Source: Anthopleura xanthogrammica (taxonomy: Eukaryota; Cnidaria; Anthozoa; Actiniaria; Actiniidae). Taken from it: a stretch of 64,000 bases of DNA. The notes below the pieces were generated by a model, which saw only the letters and a list, made by a program, of their open reading frames with translations, was not told the origin of the DNA and did no database searches. Shown one piece after another: positions 23,896-34,310 of this stretch (within the stretch, counting starts at the first letter, position 1; the number at the start of each line of letters is the position of its first letter). The position numbers and the translations under genes are program-made. The stretch lies in NCBI GenBank assembly GCA_964019055.1, contig OZ025206.1, positions 17,147,291 through 17,211,290 on the forward strand. Reading direction: 5' to 3'.

Positions 23896-25061
23896 ATTAC
23901 CATGCAGGCTAGATAACAGAGCCTCCTTTGACGCATTTTGAGGAACATTTTTAGGGAGCGTTCTTTAATTATTTATTAGAGGCAAGGATAATTTAAATTT
24001 AAAAACAAAATGGGAGCCTGAAAATTATGCTAATGTGTGTGTGTGTGCATGGAGGGATCTTATATGTATTATCGGCAGAAATAAAGGCTTATATACGATT
24101 TTTCAGTAAACTGTTCAAAACCTTACAGTCAACCGTATTCACTTAAACCCGGAACGACCCACCACCATCTACGACGACCTAACACCAAAACCTTGCACAA
24201 CCAGCCATATAGTTGCGTGATTGAACCGGTGAAGCTGTGCCTAGGTGATGTGTTGTCACGACACGAAAGCTCAAATCGATATGATCCTATATTTCAGGCA
24301 GATCGGAATACACGTCGATGAGTAGGAAGTTAAAGTTCAAAGACTTTTGCAATTTCTAGTTTTGATAAATTGAAACTGATTAATTTAAAAAATTGTTAAT
24401 TAATTCAAGCTATCAATTTCATTAAGACTTGCGGAATGGTCAAAAGCGATCATTGATAGAGTCAAGGTTTCCGTACTCCAGCGGCACATCCCTATCACTG
24501 AACCACCCCTAGTACCGGCCCTTCATATTCTACTTTCATTGCTGACGATGGCAAAATATTGAGTGACATTAGGCTATAATTTTTGAAACTTTGTCCCAGG
24601 CCCCCAAATTTTACATATAAATCGTGGCAAAACAGGCATTTTTTCGAGCTATTCCATATATATTTCAACATTTTTTTCGAGCAAAGTTGAACATTTTGTG
24701 TTGTCGTGCTTTACTTTATTTCTATACACAAATACGTTCTCTATATAGTATACATGCAAACAGACAATACATTTTGTGCGATTTGATTTTTCAGTGTAAG
24801 TTAGAGATATTGGAAGACAAAATCCAGGATTTCACTTCCAGAGGTGGTGGGTTCCAACTCCACTCCTCTCCTCTAAATCGGTCCCGTATAAAGATGACAA
24901 ATTCACAGACCGTCTTAACCAGAGTTAAAGTCGGGCTGTATCAGTACGCACGCACACAGGTGATACACCGTGAAACTGAACACTGATTGCAGTTAACTTA
25001 CAACATTTGCTACTGAAGTGAAAATTGCTAATTTTTGCCTCTAAATTTTATTATTATTGAT
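23896..25061. other. Intergenic between CDPS 1 and the transporter
   Basis: No gene is supported. A short (TG)n run lies at about 24033-24045. The 120-codon frame 24624-24986 has no recognisable feature. Confidence 0.4.
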
Positions 25062-25158
25062 AAATGATAATAATACGGACGACTATGGGACTCAGAAAAA
25101 ATCTGAGCTGGGCTCAGATTTTTTCTGAGTCCCATAGTCGTCCGTATTATTATCATTT
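25062..25158. repeat. Perfect 47-bp inverted repeat (hairpin) at the transporter 3' end
   Basis: Arms 25062-25108 and 25112-25158 are exactly complementary, with a 3-base loop (TGG). The centre reads ATCTGAGC-TGG-GCTCAGAT. It begins 5 bases beyond the transporter stop codon, so it would be in its 3'UTR. The word TAAATTTTATT occurs just outside on both sides (25042 and 25157), which may mark an insertion duplication. Confidence 0.9.
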
Positions 25159-25163
25159 AAATT

Positions 25164-26477
25164 TTATTGCTTGGTAATTTTAAAAACATAATCGACAAGA
25201 AATACTGATATTCCCATTCCAAACAGTATTCCTACTTGAAGGAACATGTAGCCGATACTAGTTGCCATGCCCTCCTCGTGCCTCTTCCCATAGTTCCCTG
25301 GGGCTAACAGCATCATGGCGGCGCACAGACCATATCCATTGACCAGACCAAGCAGACCAACAGTCACATCAGCAACCCAGTTAGCTTGCAGTTGAGATAC
25401 ACAAGGCTCAAAATAGATCAACAAGACAGGAACTGCTATGATCAGCTGAACTACCAGATTGAAGAGAACGGTTCTCTTGTTGTAAATGATGGCAAGGATT
25501 GGTAGGTTCTTACCAATGGCGTCTGCAACTGAGTAACAGCCGAAGAGAATGACAACAAACCAGCCTGTTTTGTCGCTTGCTACAGACGGTGTCGGCGTGT
25601 GGATATCTTCCAGGGCGGAGGAGTTGAACTTAGAATTGGTTGTGCTACTGCAGTTATATTTGCTGTGGAATTGAGACGTTATCCCGGGAAAGAGAGCATT
25701 AGATATGACCAGGGTCAGGCAGATAGTCAAAAGTGGACCATAATTTTCCTTAATGATTGTTTTTCTGGATATGTTAGCAGATAATTCCTGACTGTTCAGT
25801 AGAGGCTGGTTCTCGTTATCTCGCTCCGTGTCTCGATTAAACGAATTCAAATTCTTTTGTTCCCTTTGGTCTCGACGTACCAAGACAGTAAGACAAGAGG
25901 CAACCAGGATGATAAGGTCAACAAGTGCTACGAACAGATAACCACTCAGTCGAAAGCCACGGTTGACGTCCTTCTCATGTTGAAACGATCCTTTGGAAAT
26001 ACATCGAACAACGAAGGTGGCTGCAAACGCACAGACACCTCCAGACTGCGCTGCGTGTACTCCATACTTAGGAAAACGTTTGCCAATTATATTATAAAGA
26101 GCTCCGCCACCGAAGTTTTGAACAACCGTCGCCAGGAAAACCAAGGCCAGGAGAATTCCAAATCGCGTTTCATCTTTCATCGAATGTCTTAACGGCGTGA
26201 CAATAACTTCTGCGATCAAAATGAATGCAGAGATGATCAGTGTGGCAAGTAATACTCTTAAGCTATGCTTTTTTGGAGGAAAACAAACTGTCAGCACAGC
26301 ACCAAGACTTGCTCCTACACCTACTGTTACTCCAATATACACTTCCGGTTTAAAGTCATCGGGAAAGAAAAAGTTGAAGTAGTCAACTGCGTTGAAACTG
26401 AAGAAGACGGCGCTCTGTACTGCAGCACCGAGGAACCAACAAGAAAGATAGACTTTCCAAGAAAATGCCATCATCAA
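25164..26477 (-). CDS. Divergent equilibrative nucleoside transporter-type carrier (SLC29/ENT family)
   Basis: Single open frame of 437 aa with no intron, unlike all neighbours. About 11 hydrophobic segments are visible, with a long hydrophilic loop around residues 200-235 between segments 6 and 7, the ENT topology. Family resemblance is clearest at LLGLVNGYGLCAAMMLLAP (ENT segment 9-10), GMATSIGYMFLQVGILFG (segment 11) and NFGGGALYNIIGKRFP (segment 4). Segment 1 has SFNAVDYFNFFFP where typical ENTs have a PWN motif before the ITA/YF region, so it is a divergent member. ENTs carry nucleosides or related small molecules across membranes by facilitated diffusion. Its place between two CDPS genes suggests it may move cyclodipeptides or a product derived from them; that is inference. 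A perfect hairpin follows its stop codon. Confidence 0.8.
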   Translation of the reverse strand: MMMAFSWKVYLSCWFLGAAVQSAVFFSFNAVDYFNFFFPDDFKPEVYIGVTVGVGASLGAVLTVCFPPKKHSLRVLLATLIISAFILIAEVIVTPLRHSMKDETRFGILLALVFLATVVQNFGGGALYNIIGKRFPKYGVHAAQSGGVCAFAATFVVRCISKGSFQHEKDVNRGFRLSGYLFVALVDLIILVASCLTVLVRRDQREQKNLNSFNRDTERDNENQPLLNSQELSANISRKTIIKENYGPLLTICLTLVISNALFPGITSQFHSKYNCSSTTNSKFNSSALEDIHTPTPSVASDKTGWFVVILFGCYSVADAIGKNLPILAIIYNKRTVLFNLVVQLIIAVPVLLIYFEPCVSQLQANWVADVTVGLLGLVNGYGLCAAMMLLAPGNYGKRHEEGMATSIGYMFLQVGILFGMGISVFLVDYVFKITKQ

Positions 26478-27728
26478 CTGATCAACCAGCTAGTGTTTCG
26501 GCACTGATATGGTTACTTCACGAGGAATGTGTGGCAACTGTAGAAAAATCTTCTTGTTTCTTGGAAAACACGTGTTCTAATTAAATCCTGTAATCTTATG
26601 ACTTCCGCTTTTAACCAAACAAACGTCACAACTTAAATATTTCTGTTTCGGTTTGGTAAACCTTTTCGTGGAAGAAAGATGCAGGTTGAGTCCCGTAGAT
26701 GTGGCGGGTTTCACAGGTATTTCTTCTTGACGCCGATTTATGTTTCTCTGAAATCACTGACTCAAAGGTTATATTTAGAAATGATCTACAAGCGCCTTTC
26801 ATCAGTTTCATGCTGTTCCACGATATTGCGTATTGCGTCATCACGTCACATGATATCACGAGTTAGGGCAATACTAATGCAAGTTAGGCGTCTTGGTTTG
26901 GCTCAAGTCACGTTAAGTTACTGGAGCACTTACTTGCAACATTTTGTTTGGGAAAATGTACTGTATGGGAGTATTAAACAAGAACGAAATTCGCGGCATT
27001 AGGTTCCAAAGCAATTATGCAATTATGTTACTATGGCTCAGGGTTGAAACATCCTGAGAGAGGTTATGAATGCCGATAACACACAGACAGAGATTTTTTA
27101 AGTATGTCAGTGAACCCATGTGAACTTTTCCATGGAACTTAGTGGCCTCAGCTCCGGCTTCTATTCCGGCACTCGCTGCACTATGCATCCCACCAAGCCC
27201 TTAGCTTACACCCATAAATCATGGTTGATCAATTGGTGCACGACCTTTTTTTGACACAAAGAGAATGCGGGGAAGTTTTAAATGAGTATTTTATTTGTAC
27301 AATACTGAATACAATATAATCAACTTTATTTAAAGAGGGTTATACATGACAGTACATAATATTCAACTGATAATCCACCCGGGATAATCCAGTGGCTCTC
27401 TATCTAGATATCATCTAATTATAAAATATCTAAATAATAATGTACAATATCTAAAACTCTATAAAAAAAGTTACAAAATCCGAGTTTGAGCACCGAAACC
27501 CTTGTGCACCGAATTCAACACAAACATTGAAGAGAACTATACACTTCTCATATGTCCGAATATATCACTTATATCACTGCTTGTGTTTTATCTGGTTTTA
27601 TCATTCAGTCCTAAATATTCTGTGGAAATTTCAGGTCCCCGAATTTGTTGCTTATCCTCGCATCCGCATTGATAAATATAGAACGGTCCATAAGAAAAAT
27701 GTTGGTGGTAGGTGGTAGTTTAATACAG
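26478..27728. other. Intergenic between transporter and CDPS 2
   Basis: Promoter region of the transporter at its left. At 27285-27480 the minus strand has AATAAAGTTGATTATATTG and tandem AATATCTAAAT-like words. This may be the 3' end of a LINE, but no ORF is attached. Frames at 26626-27002 are not convincing. Confidence 0.35.
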
Positions 27729-28580
27729 TTAATCGAATACAACAAATCCCAAGGAAGGTTTCACAATACCGTCATAAAACCCACAACAGTACTTTTCTAA
27801 AACAGGCCACGAGCGATGATAGACAAACACGAATTCTTCGCAGTTTTTATAAACTCTAGGCAATACATCAAAAAATGCTAACTCCTTTAGCAAGTATTTT
27901 GCCCCTTCTTCTACGTCAATGGCTGGCCCGGGGGAATCTGTCGATGCTGATGCCCCGAGTCCATTTTCACGGCCATTCTTCATCGATACCAGAGCAGCCT
28001 CTGTCGATTCTTGTATATCAAAGCGAAACTCGTCCTTTCGTTGGTACAGATCCTTGATGGACTGAAAAGCTTCGATGTAGGCAGAACAAGACTCGACCTC
28101 TTCCACCCACTTGACATAACTGTACTTTCCTTCATCACAACCCATTTTCTTCATGACATCTTTGCATTTGTTTCGCAACCTGTTGGCTTTGACTCGAGCA
28201 GATTTCTCCGGGTTTTTGGAACCAACTGCTCTGTAATTATGTTCGGAGATTTTATCGGGCACGAATAACAGCACCTGGGGAAAAAAAATATATTCATTCG
28301 TTAAACTGTAAATTAAATAGGCTACTTTGGCACTTGAACACTTGGATTTGCGCTCTCTGTCTGATGAGGAATAACTTCAGGTCCATGCAAGGTAGACATC
28401 CGAAAAACTTACCTCATCTGAGTTTCTTTCAGCCAAGCAGAACAACCTTTCTAGCGTCTCTGTTTTGTAGTAATGTGGATTACCAGGGCTGATTCCAAGC
28501 ACAATTGTGCGACGATTTTCAAGGTATTTCTGGCCATTGAGAACGGCTTGCTGTAAGTTAGGAATTTCTGCAACATTCAT
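27729..28580 (-). CDS. Cyclodipeptide synthase 2 (tRNA-dependent)
   Basis: Two exons, 28580-28413 and 28274-27729, 237 aa. Paralogue of CDPS 1 with the same intron position and most residues identical. Catalytic features are all kept: LGISPGN with Ser31 and Asn34, YLLKE with Tyr183 and Glu187, and VYHRSWPVL with Tyr208. It differs mainly by a longer, Gly/Ser/Ala/Pro-rich loop just before the catalytic helix (ENGLGASASTDSPGPAIDVE). There are also a few changes around the pocket: FVPDKIS for FISDAIS, and FFDVLPR for FLNVLPR. The start was chosen to match CDPS 1; an upstream in-frame ATG exists (28679) but falls in the conserved promoter block. It is convergent with CDPS 1, so the pair is an inverted duplication around the transporter. 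Different pocket residues could mean different amino-acid choice. Confidence 0.92.
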
Positions 28581-28660
28581 CTTTTGATTTTGAACGTTTA
28601 CTTTGGAACTGAATGATGTGAAGTGACCATCTGAGCATGTTGAGCCTTTTATGGGCTTGT
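28581..28660 (-). promoter_or_regulatory. Proximal promoter / 5'UTR of CDPS 2
   Basis: Matches the sequence before CDPS 1 (see 23015-23096). TATA-like CCATAAAAGG (minus strand) lies at 28654-28645, followed by the conserved TCACTTCACATCATTCAG block and AAGTAAA, then the ATG. Conservation outside the coding region suggests shared control or recent duplication. Confidence 0.6.
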
Positions 28661-28854
28661 CGCACACCGTGAAATGCACGTAAAAAAAAACCCCGAATTA
28701 ACCACGTGGCCATTAGTAAATTTCCCTAAATAAGAATGTTTTCGAAGAAACACTTTTGCAATATTGGATTAATGTACGGTTGACGTCACGAATGCATGCA
28801 AAATCTACACTTGAAAGGGGGAGGGGACCGTGCAAGAGGTCGTATGAGGCACGA

Positions 28855-28873
28855 GCTAGCTAGAGAGCTAGCT

Positions 28874-28913
<40 letters not shown>

Positions 28914-28937
28914 CGAGCGAGAGAGCGAGAGAGAGAT
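28855..28937. repeat. GA microsatellite
   Basis: (GA)n with AGCTAGCTAGAGAGCTAGCTAG at its left edge, in the region between CDPS 2 and the P450. Confidence 0.9.
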
Positions 28938-29343
28938 GAAACTCTGCAGTGTAGGACAAAACTTGAACTCCTTTTTACCAGGCCAACCGCTATAATTCAT
29001 TCCTCCATGAGGCATTCATTATTTTATTAGACCCATGCTGGCCCATATGACAAGCACAGTCCAGATAGCTAGCGTGTCTGGTCTGAGCCAATCAGATTCA
29101 CAAGAACATTTTCCGTTGTTTCCAAGAAGTGACACATGAGTAATCGTTACATCCATCTGTAACATGTATTGGATGACGTACGTACATCACGAGATGTGCT
29201 CGCCTCATGGAAAAAATTCCCCGAAAAAATTCCCTATTCGTCAGCAGGATTCCTGGGGATTAAAATCAGAGATGAAAGCCGATGTTAATCAAACGCTGAC
29301 GGCGAGAACGACAAACAACACGTACTGAAGAATACAGCATTTC

Positions 29344-32300
29344 ATGATGGAACTAGCAGCATTGGGCTATGGTTTGCTGGCTACACTCATTAGTTTTGCA
29401 TTGGCTTGGCCACTTGTGAAGAGTGTCATAAAAGTAAGTCAAAGTTTCTTTTCTATGAGCGAATCTTTGTTTACAATATTTTGCTCATTAGCATAAGGTT
29501 TAAAATCAAGAAAAATACAAACTGAACCCAAAACTTAAAATTAGATCTCATTGATTTAAGTAATGTACGACATTTTTAGCTCTTTAGGGACGGACTATTA
29601 GATAGTTGATTGAGAGATTGCGTAAATCCCAAAAAAATATCGAGCAAGCTCTTAAACCTCAAAAAAAACTATAACGAGCACGCTGTTCTGTGCAAATAGA
29701 AATATGGAGCAAGCACTGGTCAAAGGTAATGGCACGAACTTTATAAATATGTTGTGAATGCCCCTCTCAAATCACTGCAAATCGTATTTCCGAGGGTCTC
29801 AATTTCCAAAATTTTGTCGGGGGGGGGGGGGGGGCATGCCTCCAAACCCCCCTACGTTTGCCCGCCTTTGACGATCGTTACCCTTCTTCCCAATAAAATT
29901 CAGTCCATGATAATGCATAATTGCATTGAACATCAGAATATAATAAATTAGAACAGAATTCCAACTGCATGTTTAGTTTACAATCCTGAAATTGTTAAAA
30001 AAATTCATTTTACATACTCATTTTTTTACATGTTCAGTCAATTTAAATTTCAAATTTTGCCGAAAAGCCCATCTCTGATTGACCAATAAGTAATTTTGCC
30101 CTATGATGATTGATAATATTAATTATTCCATACAATTTTTTTTTTAATATCGTGCAAGGTCATGATGTTCAAAAAAAATAACGTGCAGTTGATGGGACAA
30201 AAAAATAAATATCATGCAACTAGAATTCCTGCAATCCCCCATCAATTATCTAAATGGTCCGTCCCTTACATGCAATACTTTCCGAGATATCAGCTTCCAA
30301 AGTTACATGGTGGCAACAACGGAAATGAGCCCATACATTCCCTGTGAAATATAGAGATTTTTTTCAGTCAAAACGGCTCAAGATTTCATTATTCGAATAT
30401 TGAGTTGATTATTCACTCTGAGTTTTCATTAAAAAATCGGAAGACTCCAAAGTTCACATTCATTTCACACTAAAATTCTAAAGGATGGCCTTTATGGGGA
30501 ATTTTCTACCTTCGTATGGCAATTGTTGAAGAATCCAATCAAAACTCAAGTAGATATTTTATTTTCAAGTTTGGAGTCAGAGTGAATAATGAACTCAATA
30601 TTCTAATAATAAATTCATTAGTGGATTCTAGGGGGGTACGCTTGAGCCGTTTTGACTGTAATTTAGATTCGATGATTTAAACGAGTGTCAAATATTGCAT
30701 AGCTTTATATTTTTTTCTACGAGTAAAGGCACGATTACACGGAGCAATTTTCTCTGCAACTTCGTTGCGACACAAATTGCATGGAGCATTGCGGCGTGCA
30801 GCCTACAGTGCAATCTCAAAAGTGTTGCGAGACAAGTTGAAGAGAAAATTGTTAAAAGTTGTTTTATCAGATTAAAATTAAGTCTGGCCGGGTCCCAAAA
30901 ATTTGAGGTGTTTGTATTTTTCAAAATCTGTTGTCCTTTTTAGTGGTTTTTGTGCAGGAATGGCCGTGGACTTGTAAAAGCCACAAGAATAATTAGCAGT
31001 TATTCGCCGAAGGCGAAGTGATTATCGATGAATATTTACCGAGCGGCGAGTCTTCGAGCTGCGAGGTAAATATTCATCGATAACCACTGAGCTTGAGGTG
31101 AATAATTGTTTTAGTATAAATAAAAAGGTGATTATTTCAAAAAAGAAAGAAGGAAACAACATTGAAAGTGAAAATATTTTATTTTTTAAAAGCGCGACGG
31201 TCACGCTGACAGCCATTTTGTCCGAAAAGGTGATTATCGGCTGATAATCTGAGATAGAAAACCAATCAGAGCGCGCGATTTTGTATAATCACCTTTGTAT
31301 TTATACTAACATCAGATATTATGCCTTCCTTATTTGTAGTTTTTGATCATCTACTGGTGTGTACCATGGAAGAACAGCAAAGGAGAAAGAATGAAAGGCG
31401 AGCCACCAAAGTTACCCTACGGACAAATGAACCAAGTGAATTTCTTCGGACGAACATTGAGTAAGAAGCACGGGTCAGTTTATTACATTTGGCACTGCTT
31501 AACACCGTTCGTGTAAGTAGATTCCTCGAAGAGTATTTTCAACACAATATTTACGATAAATAAACAAACAAGGAAGGGTTTTTATTGGATTAATGTAGGG
31601 GGATGGAATCCAAACATAGACAGAATCCCCTTTTACCTACTCTCTCTGAGGGGGAAGATTAAATGGGGGCTCTGCTAGCAGGGTATCTTGCATGGCGAGC
31701 GTGGAACCGTCTTTGTGGCGGGAGCGAACATAGCGAGCCCAGCACAAGACTTCACTGATGTCATAGGCCAATTTTCAGCACTCGACGTCTGGAAGCATGG
31801 TCCCGAATGACTCAAGTAACAAAATGTAACGGAATAGCATTGGGGTTACTTTAGATATAGTCTAGGAAACCGAAAAATATTCCTCAAAACGTAACTTCCG
31901 GCTGACTGACAATTAAATCAAGGGCCCACAACCATTTTCGTTCCTCATAAAGTGCTTCGTGTCCTGTTTTTTCCCCCTTCCATCATCATAAGCATTTTTA
32001 TCATCATTTTTCTAGTATTCTTGCTGATGCAGAGGCTATTCGTAGTTTCTACACTGATCACTACTCTCACAAACGAGACAGAGACTTCACAAGCTTAGGA
32101 TGTGTGTGGAAACAAGTATTGGGTGATTGCCTGGCAAACAGTCATGGGAGAGATGAGGTGAAGAGATGCCGAGGACCTTTCGAAAAGTATTTCACTTCGA
32201 GTATGGTTACGAGCGTCCTGCCGATTATTGGTCGAGAATGCAAATCCTTCATGGAAAAGGTTCCCAAGAATTCTCCAGTAGATCTCATGAAAGAAGGTCT

Positions 32301-34037
32301 GTCCAACGTCACACTTCGTGTACTGATACAAATTGTTTACGGAGAAGATGTTCTTCAGAAACACTTATGGAGAATCCTACAGATCAGCAATGAGCTTCAA
32401 GATACAGTCGATCTGTTTAACGTTGGTGAGACTAAACTACCATGTTATTCCAAACTACCCACCTCGGCTAATCGACGAGCACAGTCCTTTAACAAAACAT
32501 GGGCAGACTTCAACAGGTTTTTGTTTGAGGAGTATGAAGAGGGACGTCTGAACTCTTCTGGTGACGGGCTGTTCTTCGTTATGATGGAGCAGCTGAGGTC
32601 TAACTCCCTTGACTTAAGAGAGCAAGAGGTGTGTTTTATTATCAATAATAGGTAGTTACAAGACACGAATGCAGTGACGATTATAACCAAGGATTAACAT
32701 CTCCTTGAGAACAAGGAAAGCCTTTTGGGGAAGGATGGGGCCAAATTCGTCTCATGGCCTCCAAATTACTTTCCTAAAGTCCACTCCCTTTTTTTTCAAT
32801 TTTTATCTTAGAATCATGGCTATATCTGCTATATCATAGTGAAAACCACGTTGTTATTAATGTGAAATAGGGTGACCATTAGAGAAGAGTGCAGGCCGGG
32901 GTGCATATGACCCCCTAGAGGCCGCACCCACTAATTTCATTTGGGCGTTTTGTTTTCCACTTCATGCCACTTGTATTGAGAAGAAGATTCTTTGTTTGAG
33001 TTTCGTCTATGTAATGTATGCTCTCTCGTCACGGGTGCATGAGAAAAAGAATAATACTCAAGGGTATAACATATATTTTGACCATAATATGATATCAACG
33101 ACTTTAATTTCTGCCTTGCAGCTCTTTCATTCAGTAGACGAAATCCTTCTCCTAAACATCGACGTCAGCTTCGCAGCCACTTCGTTTGCACTTGGTGACA
33201 TCGCACGTCACAAGGACGTCCAATCAAAACTAAGAAAAGAAATAGACGAAGCCCTTCAGGGTCAAGATCCTTCGACATTCCAAGACCTTGATAAAAGATT
33301 GCCTTATATGGAAATGGTGCTAAAAGAAAGTGCCCGGATGCACCCTGCACTGGCGTTGAGTTTACCAGAAAGAACCGTGAAACCCTTGACGGAAATGGCA
33401 GGATACCTCATACCACAAGGGGTGAGAAAATATTCTACAACTAAATTTGTTTAACATTCTCTGAATTCCTTCGTAAAATGCACGTCCAGAAAGCTATTTT
33501 TCTCCGACTCAGTGGATGATGTAAGACAGTATTTAGAAGAAAAAAAATATTTCCCTTTCAATGCAATCCCTCTCCTAATTCTAAGGTGACAAGACAAGAA
33601 AAAGGGTTACGGTCCACCTTGATGACATTGATACGACCTCCCCACCCCCCCCCCCCTCTCCCCGGAGCCGTCACCGCACAAACTAAACTGGTTTTTTTCT
33701 CGATTGTCAACAGACCCCAGTCTGCGTGGATACTCACTCCCTCAACTACAACGAAAAATATTGGAAGAACCCGGATGAGTTCAAACCCGAACGTTTCGCC
33801 GAAGGAACACGTCAAGTTCCGGGTTCGTACTTCCGTTTTGGTATGGGACCTAGGAAGTGTCTTGGGTACAGATACGCTTTGGCTATCACACGGATCGTTG
33901 TAGCATCCGTTCTTCAAAAGTATACCGTTAGTTTGGCTGATTCTGTTGGATCTCCTAAGATCAAAACCAGAGGAATGCCTTTCTTTACTCCTTATATATG
34001 TACAGATGTAGTGTTCTCTGAGAGATCGTCTCAATAA
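29344..34037 (+). CDS. Cytochrome P450 monooxygenase (5 exons)
   Basis: Exons 29344-29433, 31340-31512, 32016-32628, 33122-33421 and 33714-34037 give 1500 nt, 499 aa, normal for a microsomal P450. An N-terminal hydrophobic anchor (residues ~5-40) is followed by a proline-containing PPKLPYG hinge, so it is probably ER-bound with a cytosolic catalytic domain. The K-helix ExxR is ESAR (361-364). The PERF motif is KPERF. The heme-binding loop FRFGMGPRKCLG gives Cys441 as thiolate ligand. The I-helix reads NIDVSFAATS instead of the common AGxDTT. P450s insert one oxygen atom into a substrate using a reductase; the substrate is unknown. I could not assign the CYP family. Its position 0.8 kb from CDPS 2, transcribed divergently, suggests modification of a cyclodipeptide, by analogy with bacterial CDPS-P450 clusters. 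AATAAA at 34033-34038 overlaps the stop codon. Confidence 0.92.
29587..30265. mobile_element. PIF/Harbinger-type MITE, copy 2 (679 bp)
   Basis: Same family as 10488-11216. Ends GGGACGGAC(C/T)ATTAGATA and its inverse are flanked by TTA on both sides (29584-29586 and 30266-30268). It sits in intron 1 of the P450, about 150 bases after exon 1. Confidence 0.85.
30985..31300. mobile_element. Palindromic repeat in P450 intron 1
   Basis: Contains mirror blocks GATTATCGATGAATATTTACC and GGTAAATATTCATCGATAACC around 31020-31085. An outer pair, AGGTGATTATTTC/AGGTGATTATCGG with GATTATACAAAATCGC-type words, lies near 31125-31300. It has no coding frame. Confidence 0.55.
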
Positions 34038-34065
34038 AGAACCAGACAAGCAAGCTGATGAAGAC

Positions 34066-34305
34066 AGACAGACAGACATACAGACAAGCAGACAGACAGA
34101 CAGACATACAGACAAGCAGACAGACAGACAGACAGACAGACAAGCAGACAGACAGACAGACAGACAAGCAGACAGACAGACAGACAGAGAGACAAGCAGA
34201 CAGACAGACAGACAGAGATACATGCGGAGAGACAGATAGACAGACAGACAGACAGAGAGATAGAGAGACAGAGAGACAGGCGAAGAGACAGACAGACAGA
34301 CAGAC
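34066..34305. repeat. CAGA microsatellite just after the P450 stop
   Basis: About 240 bases of (CAGA)n with CAAG interruptions. On the minus strand it gives long Cys-Leu-Ser-Val frames, which are not genes. Confidence 0.95.
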
Positions 34306-34310
34306 AAACA

